A stretch of DNA of 64,000 bases. Source: Lithobates sylvaticus (Eukaryota; Chordata; Amphibia; Anura; Ranidae). The position numbers were made by a program, and so were the translations under genes. The notes below the pieces were generated by a model. The model saw only the letters and a program-made list of their open reading frames with translations. It was not told where the DNA came from and did not search any database. Location: NCBI GenBank assembly GCA_028564925.1, contig CM053034.1, forward strand, positions 151,836,052-151,900,051, written 5' to 3'. Shown one piece after another: positions 44,753-56,595 of this stretch; positions within the stretch are counted from its first letter, which is position 1; the number at the start of each line of letters is the position of its first letter.

Positions 44753-46212
44753 CAGTATCTCACAAAAGTTAGTAGACCCTTCAAATTTTTGTAAATATTT
44801 TATTATATCTTCTCATGTGACAACACTAAAGAAATTAAACTTTGCTACAATGTAAAGTAGTGACTGTACAGCTTGTATAACAGTGTAAATTTGCTGTTCC
44901 CTCAAAATAACTCAACACACAGTCATTAATGTCTAAACCGCTGGCAACAAAAGTGAGTACACCCCCAAGTGAAAATGTCCAAATTGGCCCAAAGTGTCAA
45001 TAGTTTGTGTGGCCACCATTATTTTCCACACTGCCTTAACCCTCTTGGGCAAGGAGTTCACCATAGTTTGTGTGACATCACAGAGCTGGTGGATATTTGA
45101 GACCTTGTGCTCCTCCACCTTCCGTTTGATTAATGTCCATCACCTTTACCCTCATCTTCTAGCAAGGCAGGGTTGTCTTGGATATCCTTAACCCTCTTGG
45201 GCAAGGAGTTCACCAGAACTTCACAGTTTGCCACTGGAGTCCTCTTCCCCTCCTCCATCACGACATCACAGAGCTGGTGGATATTTGAGACCTTGTGCTC
45301 CTCCACCTTCCGTTTGAGGATGCCCCACAGATTCTGAATAGGGATTTAGGTCAGGAGACATGCTTGGACAGTCCATCACCTTTACCCTCATCTTCTAGCA
45401 AGGCAGGGTTGTCTTGGATATCATGTTGGAACACTGCCCTGTGGCCCAGTCTCCCCGAAGGGAGGGGATCATGCTCTGTTATAGGAATGTCACAGTACAT
45501 GTTGGCATTCATATTTCCCTCAATGAACTGTAGCTCCCCAGTGATCCATGACCTTAGTCTTCTTGTCTTCAGCAAACTGTTCTGCAGGCTTTCTTGTGCA
45601 TCATCATTAGAAGAGGCTTCCTTCTGGGATGACAGCCATGTAGACCAATTTGATGCAGTGTGCAGCATATGGTCTGAGCACTGACAGGCTGACCCTCTAC
45701 CCCTACTCTACTGGAACCTTTCCTGTATGATCTTGGCCACTGTGCTGTAGCTCAGTTTCAAGGTCTTGGCAATCTAGCCTAGGCCATCTTTATGTAGAGT
45801 AACAATTATTTTTTTCAGATCGTCAGAGAGTTCTTTGCCATGAGGTGCCATGTTGAACTTCCAGTGACCAGTATGAGAGAGTGAGAGCAAATTTAAGACT
45901 CCTGCTCCCCATTCACACTTGAGACCTTGTAACACTAACGAGCCACATGACACTGGAGAGGGAAAATGGCTAATTGGGCCCAATTTGGAAATTTTCACTT
46001 AGGGGTGTACTCACTTTTGTTGCCAGTGGTTTAGACATTAATGGCTGTGTTGAGTTATTTTGAGTGTACAGCAAATTTACACTGTTATACAAGCTGTACA
46101 CTCACTACTTTACATTGTAGCAAAGGGTCATTTCTTCAGTGTTGTCACATGAAAAGATATAATAAAATATTCACAAAAATGTGAGGAGTATACTTATTTT
46201 TGTTAGATACTG
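44753..46212 (-). mobile_element. Tc1-like transposon with internal duplication
   Basis: The left terminus is CAGTATCTCACAAAAGTTAG after TA (44751-44752). The right inverted terminus ends gttagatactg at 46212. The ~220-base TIRs match the class with 'gagtacaccc' subterminal repeats. Minus-strand transposase remains include the N-terminal HTH side (KELSDDLKKIIVTLHKDGLG) and a stretch with 'EDEGKG...FQHDIQDNPA'. The coding region is scrambled by an internal repeat: 45033-45062 recurs at 45186-45215, 45075-45129 at 45264-45317, and 45137-45187 at 45372-45423. Much of the middle is deleted. Dead copy. Confidence 0.88.
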
Positions 46213-47039
46213 GAAGTGGTAACAACAGTGATAGGGGTTCTGACACAAAAAAATATATGTTTAGCAAACTGGATAAGTAATATAAAACAACTAAGGCCTA
46301 AAGGACAAGCACAGTTGAAATATACACATAATACTACATGTAATTACCACTTTACACACAAATATACACACAATCTGTTTATTGCATACACGCATGCACT
46401 ATAATCACTAGCCTAAACAAAAGGCACACAAACATACACACAGTACTGCATTATGCACATACTGTAAATGCAAACATGCCTGATTATAAATACAATCACA
46501 AGCCAGCCTCCCCATTCCATCCTAGCACACTTACAAATTAAGAAGAGCAGTTTGTCTTGCATTGCAGCTTGTAGCTTCTCTTCTCCTGAACAGAGAAAAT
46601 AGTGGGCAAGGCCTGGTGCTTCTGTTGTGTTTTGTTTTGCCAGATCACTAAAAAGCGGCAGGTGGCATTTTCTTTCGGGTGTACGAGAGGCTGTGGGGGG
46701 GGGTAGGTGTTGGTGGGGCAGGGGCCCTAAAGAATGGGGGCCAATTGCCCTGTTTGATCCCCTCAATTACTGGCCCTGTGGCAATGACAGCCTGGGCTCA
46801 CAGGAAAAATAGTTAAATGACCCTGGTCATCATTCAACCAAAAAGGAGGAGTGACACTGAATATTTGCCTGTAGGGTACAGGGCTGGAGAGAAGGTGAGT
46901 AGCACAGCTGGAGTTACATTTTTTCTTAAAAAAAACTGGCAAGCCACTGATTTCGACCAATTAACACCACCATTAGCCAGACCTATGGTTGCACTCTTCC
47001 TATTTGTTTTATAAAAAAATGGGAAAAGTAATGGAATGG
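46213..47039. other. No gene recognised
   Basis: A CA-rich stretch (46320-46450) and a G-rich tract at 46693-46705 are the only visible features. Confidence 0.45.
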
Positions 47040-48350
47040 TTCACTTGGTCTTAGCTGAAGTTGCATTTTTACACTTAAAAAATGATTTTTAGTGCTTCAT
47101 TGCTTATTTAGTTGGAGCTTTAACTGGTATAGTTTATATAATATGTTTCCACGGCAACTTTTTTTACACTTTTAGAAATCTGTTTGTATATGTAATAAAT
47201 TATACATTTTTCCATTAAACTTGGAACCAGAAAACAATCACAATAACCTTATGATGCTTTGGTAAAAGCAGATCCAACATAATTAAAATACAATTAAACC
47301 TTTAAGAATAAACAGTTACAATAAGCAAATTCAACATTCACTGATTTAAATATTTTTCAGAGACAAGTATGGCACTGTGAGCGGGTCTGGCTGTGGTGAA
47401 GCTGCATGTCTGGAGGAAAGATGCATTCTACTTAAATAAGCTCTGCAAATCTTTTATCTTTCTGTGACAATGGTTTTCTGACACCCAGATCAAGTTTAGC
47501 AGTGTCAGTATGCTAATTTTTCAGTTTTTCCATTTGAAAACAAATGCGCATTTCTAGTTATATGCCTCAATGTTAAATGTTAAGCTCACCTTTTTCCAGA
47601 AAATAGCCTATGCAGTCATAGAGCTCCAGTAGGTGTTAAAAAATCTGTGCAGCTTTGTAAAATGCTTATTGATTTTACTGTGATACCTGTAATCCATTTG
47701 GGCTACTTAGAATCCTGGCTGAAAAACTCCCAGTTAGCCATCCCCACATCGTGCCTTGTTGCTAGGATGTGAAAATCATTGTTTTTTACGCCTGTAACAT
47801 TGGGAGTGAGCATCCAACAGTGAACTTTAATTAATGTTCTTAAGGCAGGGGGCAATTTTTATGTGGACCTAACAGGGCATATTCCAGTCATAAAGAGGTT
47901 AATGACTTTTTTTATCAGAATGGCTTCACCATGGTGGGCTTAAATGCTCACCTTTAAAACAATACAAGTATTTTTTAAGCCATGATACTTTATAGTTGTT
48001 TTATAGTAACCATTCAGTTTTGCTTTTAACTTTTTGTTTTTAACTTTAAAAAAAATATATATATACCTATTTTTACTTAAGCACCTTGCTTTTAGTTACT
48101 TTTCATTAAAATGTGTTAGAATGTTAGAAAAAAAATTATATCAAGCATCAGGTCTGAGATTTGTAGGTTACTATATAGTTTCTACTGTTTATGGTAGGAC
48201 ACTGCTAATTCAACTTGATGACAGCACTGCAATCAAAGGGCCATCATGTATTTATATATCATATAAACTTACAAGTGATTATTTGTCCTGCATTTTGAAT
48301 TTAACTGCAGATGTACTGTTCAGTTTTCAACGTATTGCCCAGTTATACTT
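47040..48350. other. Repeat-poor noncoding stretch with an X-box-like site
   Basis: No transposon signature was identified from 47040 to about 47880. GTTTCCACGGCAAC at 47145-47158 is a near match to the RFX X-box (GTTnCCatGGnAAC). Elsewhere there are octamer-like atgctaat (47511-47518) and several taattaaa words. This may be regulatory DNA of a neighbouring gene, but that is inference. Confidence 0.3.
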
Positions 48351-48359
48351 CTGTTCAGA

Positions 48360-48795
48360 TCAGATCCAGTTCCTGGGTCTGTATACCTGCTGTGCCCATT
48401 GTGAGGGGTTCCCACCATTCCTGTGCTATGTTCCCAGGTCTGCTTACCTGTTGTGCCCATTATGAGGGGTTCCCACCATCCCTGTATTGTGTTCCTGGGT
48501 CTGTACACCTGCTGTGCCCATTATGAGGGTCTCCTACCACCTCTGTGCTGAGTTCCCAGGCCTGTACACTTGTTGTGCCCATTATAAGGGGCTCCTACCA
48601 TCTCTGTGCTGAATTCCCATGTCTCTACACCCGCTGTGCTCATTGTGAGGGGCTCCCACCATCCCTGTGTTTATTTTCCAGGGTCTGCACTTCCACTGTG
48701 CCCATTATGAGGGGCTCCCACCATCCCTGTGCTAAGTTTCTAGGTCTGTATACCTGCTGTGCCCATTATGAGGGGCTCTCACCATTTTTGTGAGA
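48360..48795. repeat. ~61-bp minisatellite, about seven units
   Basis: Each unit runs 'tctgtayacctgctgtgccc', 'attatgaggggctcccacca', then 'tccctgtgctgagttcccagg', with point differences and no large indels. Both strands are open across part of it for trivial reasons of the repeat. Confidence 0.9.
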
Positions 48796-49500
48796 GCAGA
48801 TATTTTAATAATGCTTAAAGGGAAACAACAAAAATGAAATATTCCTTTAAATATCATGCCGGGGGGGGGGGGTCTCCTTAGTCTGCCTGTAAAATGGTGC
48901 ATCTTTCCCATGTTTATAACAGTACCACAGCAAAATTAAATTTCTAAAGGAAAAAAATGTCATTCAAAATTGCTTGTGGCTGTAATGTATTGTCGGATCC
49001 CGGCAATATAGCTAAAAATCATTCCCCCCCCAGTCCATTATCAGGCCCTTTGGGTCTGGTATGAATATAAGGGGGAACCCCATGCCAAAAATACCAAAAA
49101 AAAATGTGTGGATGTCCTCCCCGAAATCCATACTAGGCCCTTCATGTCTGGTATGGATATTAAGGGTAACCCCACACCAATTTTAAAAAAATGAAATGGA
49201 GGTCCCCCAGGCCCCCCAGCACTATATACTCTGAACAGCAGTATGTATACAATACGGCCTGCCCTACATACTCTGCAGCCCACACAGTTACTCTTGTTGG
49301 GTGCAGAACCGGGCCCTGCTGTGAAATATTATATCAAAAATTGTAATCACATGCCCCTATTAAACAGGGGCAGAAAAATTGGGCCTTGGGTGGTGGTGGT
49401 GGTGCCACAACACTGTAACCCCTCACAGATACTCTTGTTGGGTGCAGGAACGGGCCCTGCTTAACTATTATTTAAAAATGTTTTATTACATACTCTAACC
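48796..49500 (-). repeat. 3' noncoding region of the hAT, shared with the fold-back family
   Basis: 48800-49200 carries the words of the fold-back MITE (ttaataatgcttaaag, gaaatattcctttaaat, tgtcggatccc, ggccctttgggtctggtatg) in the same order as 39830-40150. It runs without a visible break into 49200-49500 (two copies of 'actcttgttgggtgcagaac'-like sequence) and then into the hAT transposase end. I infer that it is the 3' flank of that hAT. Its terminal repeat is cut off by the minisatellite. Confidence 0.55.
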
Positions 49501-49519
49501 AAAAATATTGTTGGAAGCT

Positions 49520-51820
49520 AGCATCATCAAGATTGAGGAGGAATAGGATAGGCAGCATAAGGAGTCTTCAAGGGATCAGTTACATCAGCATCAGGTGTTT
49601 GATAGCTGCTGATCCAAGACTGATTCATTTTTATAAATGTGAGTCTGTGGATGAGCGCACTCTTTGCAAACCCTTCTGTAACTTTACCCTTGTAATGTGA
49701 ATAACAAAGGGTTGCCAGCCAGTAATGATCCCTCTCCTTGATAACACAAATCGTACGGTCCTTTTGAAGGCTTTGTAGAATCAGGGAGGCCATGCAGCAT
49801 AAGTTTGCAGAGGTATTCGATTCTGAGTCCTCTGGGTCACTAAGAATCACATGATCCTTAACTACCTCCTCCCAGCCACGTACAACTCCTTGGGTTTCTG
49901 GGGACTGAAAACAATCCCTTGAAGACTGCTGCTGAGTGTTATCCTCTACATCCATGCTGACACAATCCACATAAATGACCACAGACTTTTCTGGCCTGCC
50001 TCAGGAGATCTTGTAAGCCTGTGTATCTGGTCAAGAATGACTGCACCACCAAATTCAGGATGTGTGCCAAACATGGAACATGGGTCAAGTGTCCCTGTCA
50101 GAGGGCGGAGAGAAGGTTGATGCCATTGTCGCATACAACCATTCCTGGCTGATACTGGCATGGCATCAACCACCTCTGAGCCTGCCCCTGCAGAGCTGAC
50201 AGAATCTCTGCCCCAGTGTGGCCCCTGTCCCCTAGGCAGACCAACTCAAGCACCGCATGGCATCTTTTAGCATGACTGTTTGCGTGGTCCCTTTAATGCT
50301 TACGGAGCAATGCTGGTTCAGAGGACAAATCTGCAGAAGAGGCCATAGAGGAAGAAGAAGAGGAGGGGTGGAGGAGAGAGCTGTGGCAGAATCACCACTA
50401 GCATTTTGGAGGCGTGGTGGCGGAACAAGCACCAACACTGAACCCTGTCCTGCATCCTTCCCAGCTGCCAGCAGAGTTACCCAGTGCGCCGTGAAGGAAA
50501 GGTAACATCACTGTCCATGCCTGCTGGACCATGATTCAGTGGTAATATGAAACTTACTGCTGACCGCCCTGTCCAACGAGGCCAAAACATTGCCTTCCAC
50601 ATGCTGGTAGAGAGCTGGAATGGCCTTCCATGAAATAAATGGCATTTTGGAACCTGACACTGAGGTACAGCACATTCCACAAATTCATAAAAAGGCAGCA
50701 GTTGCAGTGCTAGTAATTAGGCCAAGCTAGCATTTAGACGCTGAGCATGTGGATGGCTGGAACCAAATTTCTTTTTACGGTTCAGCAACTGGGGTAGGGA
50801 AATTTGCCTGCTAAAATCAATTAGTGGTGTACTGCTAGCAGATTGGCTGCAAGTACTTGGGTCATCTATTGCTATACCTTCATTCCTCTCAGTGCAAGTT
50901 TTTTAAAGGACTGGAGGTATAGTAGGATTGGAGATCCCAGATGAGGAGCAAGGAAAAGTGCTGTTGCCAACGGACTGCATGGCAGGTCATCATATGTCTG
51001 GTCAAGCATGTGGTGCCCAAGTTGCTGCTTTTCTGGCCACGCTTGAGACATAGGTTGCAAACACCAACGGTGCAATCTGCTGCACACATGTCAAAAAAGG
51101 CCCACACCAAGGAACTTTTAAAAGTCAGCGGGGAGTCAGTAGCACCCTGCACCTGCGGAGCTCTGCGGTGTAATGTAATAGGGTGGCTGCCCTTAAGCTG
51201 CCCCCTAGAGGACAACCTGCCTTGTTGGAGTTGTGCCTCCTCCTCACTTTCCTCCTCTCTTCTCTCAGGCACCCAAGTACAGTCAGTGACCACATCATCC
51301 CCTCCCTCCTCGTCACTGGAGAAAGCTTGGCAGTATGCTGCAGCTGGGGGAACATGACTGCCAGTTTCTTTTCCTTCTGTGGCACACCCTCTCTCTAGGC
51401 TCACGTTACTCCCTTCCTCAACCTGTGAACCAACATCGGAGCCTTCAAATTGCTGCACATCCTCCAGCAACATATAACTGACACTGTGGTTGAATAATAC
51501 TGGGGACTCCTCGTTGCATGATGGCGGGCTAGGAGCCGTTGGAATAGGCCGCTTTGGCAGCTGCATTGGAAGGCAAACTACCCTGAGCCTAGGTGACAGT
51601 GGATGAGGATGGCTTCATTATCCACTCCTCCACCTCTTCTGCATGTTGTGGCTCAATAACACGGCCAGCAGCAGAAAAAAAGGACTAGCACGCCCCACGG
51701 CCACCTGCAGAGGATGCACCATGTCCACAACCACCACTGTTGACTGAAGACACAGAGGCTGCTTGCGCTCTTTTAGTGGCCTGTGAGTGTCTGCCTCTCC
51801 TTGGTGGCCTTCCGGACATG
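49520..51820 (-). pseudogene. hAT transposase with BED zinc finger
   Basis: The minus-strand start MSGRPPRRGRHSQATKRAQ (near 51818) begins a basic, then Ser/Glu-rich N-terminus. A BED finger (SLVWAFFDM... CNLCLKRGQ ... LTRHMMTCH) lies near 51110-50965. Further on, ITTESWSSRHGQ.YLSFTAHWV (near 50540-50480) matches the first catalytic region of hATs (TTDHWSS); Glu stands where Asp is usual if my alignment is right. The last recognisable part, LQKDRTICVIKERDHYWLATLC (near 49760), precedes the dimerisation region. I do not see the final hATC 'YL..PATS...ER.FS' motif, and several stops and frameshifts are present. Dead copy. Confidence 0.8.
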
Positions 51821-51942
51821 ATGTATTTTTTGTTTTGCAACACCACACTACACTGTATTAGATACTGTGTACACCGCCTGAAATGTTTTAGAAAGTATAC
51901 ACCACCAAATGCACTGTATATATAGGCTACACTGAATGCAGA

Positions 51943-51943
<1 letters not shown>

Positions 51944-52000
<57 letters not shown>
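51944..52000. repeat. (TA)n microsatellite
   Basis: About 28 uninterrupted TA units within the tandem array. Confidence 0.95.
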
Positions 52001-52006
<6 letters not shown>

Positions 52007-52854
52007 TAGAATGTATACATATATTAATTCACTAGAAACTGTACACACTGTACTGTACTGCACTGTATTAGAAACTTTAGAACGGCTGCACTGTATTGTA
52101 TAATGTGTACACCACCAGAAGTGTAGTAGAAACTGTACACACTGTGTTAGATAATATGTACACTGCCTAAAGTGTATTAGAAACTATACACAATATATTA
52201 GATATTGTGTACACCACCTGTACTGTATTAGAAACTATACAATGGCTTCACTGTATTGTATACTGTGTACACCACCAGAAGTATATTAGAAACTGTAGAC
52301 GCTGTATTAGATACTGTGGACACTGCCTGAAATGTATTAGAAACTGTACACACTGTATTAGATAATATGTACACCGCCTAAAGTGTATTAGAAACTATAC
52401 ACAATGTATTAGATATTGTGTACACCACCTGCACTGTATTAGAAACTATACAATGGCTGCACTGTATTGTACACTGTGAACACCACCAGAAGTATAGTAG
52501 AAACTGTACACACTGTATTAGATACTGTGTACACTGCCTGAAGTGTATTAGAAAATGTACACACTGTATTAGATACTTGTACACTGCATGCACTGTATTA
52601 GAAACTGTACAATGGCTGCACTGTATTGTATACTGTGAACACCACCAGAAGTGTAGTAGAAACTGTACACACTGTATTAGATACTGTGTACACTGCCTGC
52701 ACTGTATTAAAAACGGTACAATGGCTGCACTGTATTGCATAATGTGTACACCACCAGAAGTGTATTAGAAACTGTACACACTGTATTAGATAATGTCTAC
52801 ACCGCCTGCACTGTATTAGAAACTGTACAATGGCTGCACTGTATTATAGAGGGA

Positions 52855-53343
52855 TATGGAAAAGCTCAGGGGGGGTACCTCGTCCTAGAATTATGTATAG
52901 AAAACGAAAAAGGGGGGTTTTTAGCCAACCTAACGGACTATCACGGTACCTGAACGGACATATGTCTCAATACAAAAGAATAATTCTAAATACTTTTATT
53001 AGCACATAATATACATAAAACATGTCATATATAAAAAAGGGGGGGTCATTGCAGTCCAAGAATGTACATATACATATAGCTATTAGTAAATCAGAATGCT
53101 GAAACAAACTCGCAGAATGCTGGTTGACGCGTTTCGCTTAAAGCTTCTTCAGAACCAGAGTATAGCAGTTCGTATATCTGTTGTATATATCAAGAAGACA
53201 GGGGGGTTATTCATGAATGGACTGACAGATTATATGTATTTAGATCAGTACTCAATAATATAGGTGCAAATAGTTTACAATGGGTGTGTGCATTCAAGAA
53301 AACTTAAATATTGCCTACCTTCCAATTTGTGTTGACAAGGTAG
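52855..53343. mobile_element. Unclassified insertion in the tandem array
   Basis: Array sequence stops after 'ggctgcactgtattata' and resumes with 'ggctgcactgtattgtatac'. About 490 bases of unrelated sequence lie between. The block holds 'gacgcgtttcgcttaaagct' plus 'tcttcagaacc', a signature that seems to recur in decayed form near 2075. No terminal inverted repeat was found. The repeated flanks could be a ~17-base target duplication or simply two array units. Confidence 0.6.
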
Positions 53344-53729
53344 AGGCTGCACTGTATTGTATACTGTGAACACCACCAGAAGTGTAGTAGAAACTGTACA
53401 CACTGTATTAGATACTGTGTACACTGCCTGCACTGTATTAAAAACTGTACAATGGCTGCACTGTATTGCATAATGTGTACACCACCAGAAGTGTATTAGA
53501 AACTGTACACACTGTATTAGATAATGTCTACACCGCCTGCACTGTATTAGAAACTGTACAACGGCCGCACTGTATTGTATACTGTGTACACCACCAGAAG
53601 TGTATTAGAAACTGTACACACTGTATTAGATACTGTGTACACCACCTGCACTGTATTAGAAACTGTACAATAGCTGCACTGTATTATATACTGTGTACAC
53701 CATCGGAAGTGTAGTATAAACTGTATAAC

Positions 53730-54142
53730 TGTAAACCATGAAATCAGACCGAGACAAAAGTACAGTTAAATCACACTTGTTTAATAATAAAAATAAATAG
53801 AACAACGTAGTCAAAACATAGCCAGAGTTCAGGAACCGGAACATATAGTCAGACAAGCCAAACGTCAGGGAGTCGGAGGTGAGCGTAGTAAAACAGCAAG
53901 CATGATCTGGAGCCAGAAGGGATGTCAGCCAAGCAAGTCTTTTAACAGGAATGCAGGAGAGCGTATCTGTGATGTTGACTAAAGTGAAGGCAGAGATCCT
54001 CTGGGCTGGACGACTTAAGTAGGCAGGACTGAGGAGCAGGATATCATCAACAGCAGAGTACCTGAGGAGAGATAGGCACTGGCAATTAGTCGACAGCTGA
54101 GCTGCCAGCTCAGAGAAGGAAGGGCTGAGCCCAGCCCTGACA
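53730..54142 (-). mobile_element. 3' LTR of the Ty3/gypsy fossil
   Basis: On the minus strand it begins TGTCAGGGCTGGGC, preceded by a purine-rich tract (complement of 'taccccctcctcaa'), and ends in GGTTTACA, about 413 bases. The opening TGTCAGG is shared with the solo LTR at 15875-17449, suggesting related families. Confidence 0.75.
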
Positions 54143-56280
54143 GTACCCCCTCCTCAATGACCCCTCCCCCTCGGAGGAGCACCAGGCTTGAGAGGAAAAC
54201 GTCTATGGAAATCATGGAGGAGGACAGGGGCATGTACATCCGAGGATGAGACCCAAGAACGTTCTTCTGGACCGTACCCCTTCCAATGCACCAGGTACTG
54301 AATGTGCCCACGGAACCTACGGGAGTCAACATGGGAACTGCACCTCATACTCCTCATGGTTCTCAATCTGTACAGGGTGAGGATGTGGCACCGAGGGGGT
54401 AAAGCAGTTGCAGACCAAAGGTTTTAATAAGGATACATGAAATACATTTGAAATACGCGTTAGAAGGAAGGTTTAATGCGTAATCCTGCGAAGAATACAG
54501 AAAGGCCCAATAAACCGAGGTGCGAACTTCAGTGAGGGAACACGAAGTTGGAGGTTTCGACCCTGTCCCCAACCTGGTAGGAAGGTGGGGGCAAGCGCCT
54601 GTGGTCAGCTTGAACACTGTACCTATCATTAGCATGTCGCAAAGCCTCCTGGACTTGTGCCCAAGTAGAACGAAAACCACGGAGATGCTCCTCTAACAAA
54701 GGAATACTCTGCAGAACAAATGAGTCAGGCAACATGGAAGGTTGGAAACCATAGTTCACCATAAACGAGGACAATCGGGAAGCAGAATTCAAGGCACTAT
54801 TGTGAGCAAATTCTGCCCACGGTAATAGGTCTGACCAGTTGTTATGATGGTCAGAAATATAGCAATGCGGGAATTGCTCCAAGGACTGATTGGCTTGTTC
54901 TGCAGCCCCATTAGACTGCGAGAGATACGCAGAGGAAAAAACAAGCTGAATTCCCAACTATGCACAAAAGGCTCGCCAGAACCGGGACACAAACTGACTA
55001 CCCTGTCCGAGACAATCACCTTGGGTAGCCCATGTAAGCAAAAGATCTCCTGAGCAAAAATGGAAGCCAGTTCCTTAGAAGTGGGAAACTTCTTAAGTTG
55101 AATGCAATGAGACATTATTGAGAACCAATCAACCACCATAAGGATAACTGCATTGCCCTGGGAGTTGGGTAACTCCACAATGAAATCCATAGACAGGTGG
55201 GTCCAGGGCCTCTCTCCATTGGGTATGGGTTGTAGGAGGCCCACTGGAAGATGTTGTGGAGTCTTACTCTGAGCACACATGGAACAGGCAGCTATGAAGG
55301 TGGTTACATCAGCATGTAGACTAGGTCACCAGAATTGTTGGGAAATGGACCAAAAGAGTTGATTCTTCCCAGGGTGGCCAGCAGCCTTGGGGGAATGGTA
55401 AGTACGGAGACTCTCTGGGACAAAGCAGCAGTCACAAGGTTTCTCAGGAGGAGCATGGACCTGAGCAGCAATAATTTTTTTCACCTAAAGGAGAAGTGAG
55501 ACTGGTGCGAACCGTAGCCAGAATACGATCAGGAGGAATCACAGGAACCAGAACCGACTCCAACTTGGAAGTGGAGGAAAATTATTGTGACAAGGCGTCA
55601 GCCCTTACATTCTAAGTACCGGGTAAGAATGAGACAATTTAATTGAAACTTGGCAAGAAAAGAGCCCATTGCACCCTTCCGGGAGAGGCATTTAGTCTCA
55701 GACAAGAACGTATTATTATGGTCAGTAAGAATGAGAACCGGCACAGTGGTCAAGGAGATGTCTCCATTCTTTCAGGGCTAAAATGATCGCCAACAGCTCT
55801 CTGTCACCAATCTAGTAATTGCACCCTGCAGGTGACAATTTCTACAAAAATAGCCACAAGAATGCAAAGCGCTCTCAGAGGTAAAACGTTGAGACAGAAG
55901 GGCACCAACTCCAGTCTCAGAAGAATCAACCTCAAGGATAAAAGGTAACGTAGGATCAGGATGTGCCAACACAGGAGCAGAAACAAAGGCAGCCTTGAGA
56001 CTCTCAAAGGCCTTAACGGACTCCGGAGACCAACTCTGTGGGTTACCGTCCTTTCTGGTCATATAAGTCAGGGGCTTGACCAGAGATGAGAAGTTATGAA
56101 TAAACTTCCGATAATAGTTGGCAAAGCCCAGGAAATGCTGCAGAGGATGTAAACCCACGGGTTGGGGGTCACTTTAGGACTGCAGAAAGTTTCTCTGTGT
56201 CCATCAAAAAAACAGCAGAAATGACATAACCCAGGAATATAACCTGTAATATAGCCTCTATTCCTCCTTGCCCCCACCAT
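53730..56280 (-). mobile_element. Truncated Ty3/gypsy element with chromodomain
   Basis: Parts in minus-strand order are the RT thumb/connection and start of RNase H (about 56158-55780; FLGFANYYRKFIHNFS...), integrase (about 55280-54530; MDFIVELP, SQSNGAAEQANQSLEQ), a C-terminal chromodomain (about 54366-54154; [17 protein letters not shown]), a polypurine tract and one LTR. Gag, protease, most of RT and the 5' LTR are absent. It belongs to the vertebrate chromovirus-type gypsy group. The copy is broken in several places and clearly inactive, of intermediate to old age judging by the damage. Confidence 0.88.
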
Positions 56281-56282
56281 GA

Positions 56283-56543
56283 TGTCTCATGATCTATACT
56301 GCAATTAACTCTCCCCTTAGGCGGGGGGTTCAAAGGGTAACTTTGATATTCATATTGCTATGTTCACATGACCCCTGTTTAGGTTCAATGTTTCTATTCT
56401 AGGTTCAGGAATAAAGGTTGACATACCTCATATGTGCAAATGAATTCAGCAAATATTTTTTTAATTTTTCTGAAATGACTACAGCTATTCACATTTAATC
56501 AGATGTCTTTTTCTTAATAAAGATTCCTTCTGTTAAAAAAAAA
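56283..56543 (+). mobile_element. Polyadenylated 3' end, probably of a LINE
   Basis: 'cttaataaagattccttctg' followed by TTAAAAAAAAAA gives an AATAAA about 12 bases before an A-tract at 56535-56545. The tail lies exactly where the L1 endonuclease sequence on the other strand is broken. No coding sequence is left. It could also be the 3' end of a processed transcript. Confidence 0.45.
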
Positions 56544-56595
56544 ATTAAAGTCCCCTCCAACATACATATCTGGGAGTACCTCAAAGTACCTCAAA

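Larger units (their letters stand above)
51850..53729. repeat. Tandem array of 'actgtattagaaactgtac' units
   Basis: About thirty imperfect units of roughly 45-60 bp alternate 'actgtattagaaactgtaca', 'actgtattagatactgtgta' and 'caccgcctgcactgtattag'-like phrases. They form a higher-order unit of about 165 bp that includes 'aatggctgcactgtattgta'. The array lies immediately 5' of the hAT transposase and may be its expanded subterminal region. It contains a (TA)n tract (51944-52000) and an insertion (52855-53343). Confidence 0.88.

Noticed and set aside
48034-48465. 143-codon plus-strand frame
   Set aside because: It runs from A+T-rich unique DNA into the 61-bp minisatellite. No domain and no gene-like features.
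50941-51357. 138-codon plus-strand open frame
   Set aside because: Antisense to the BED-finger part of the hAT transposase; no domain of its own.
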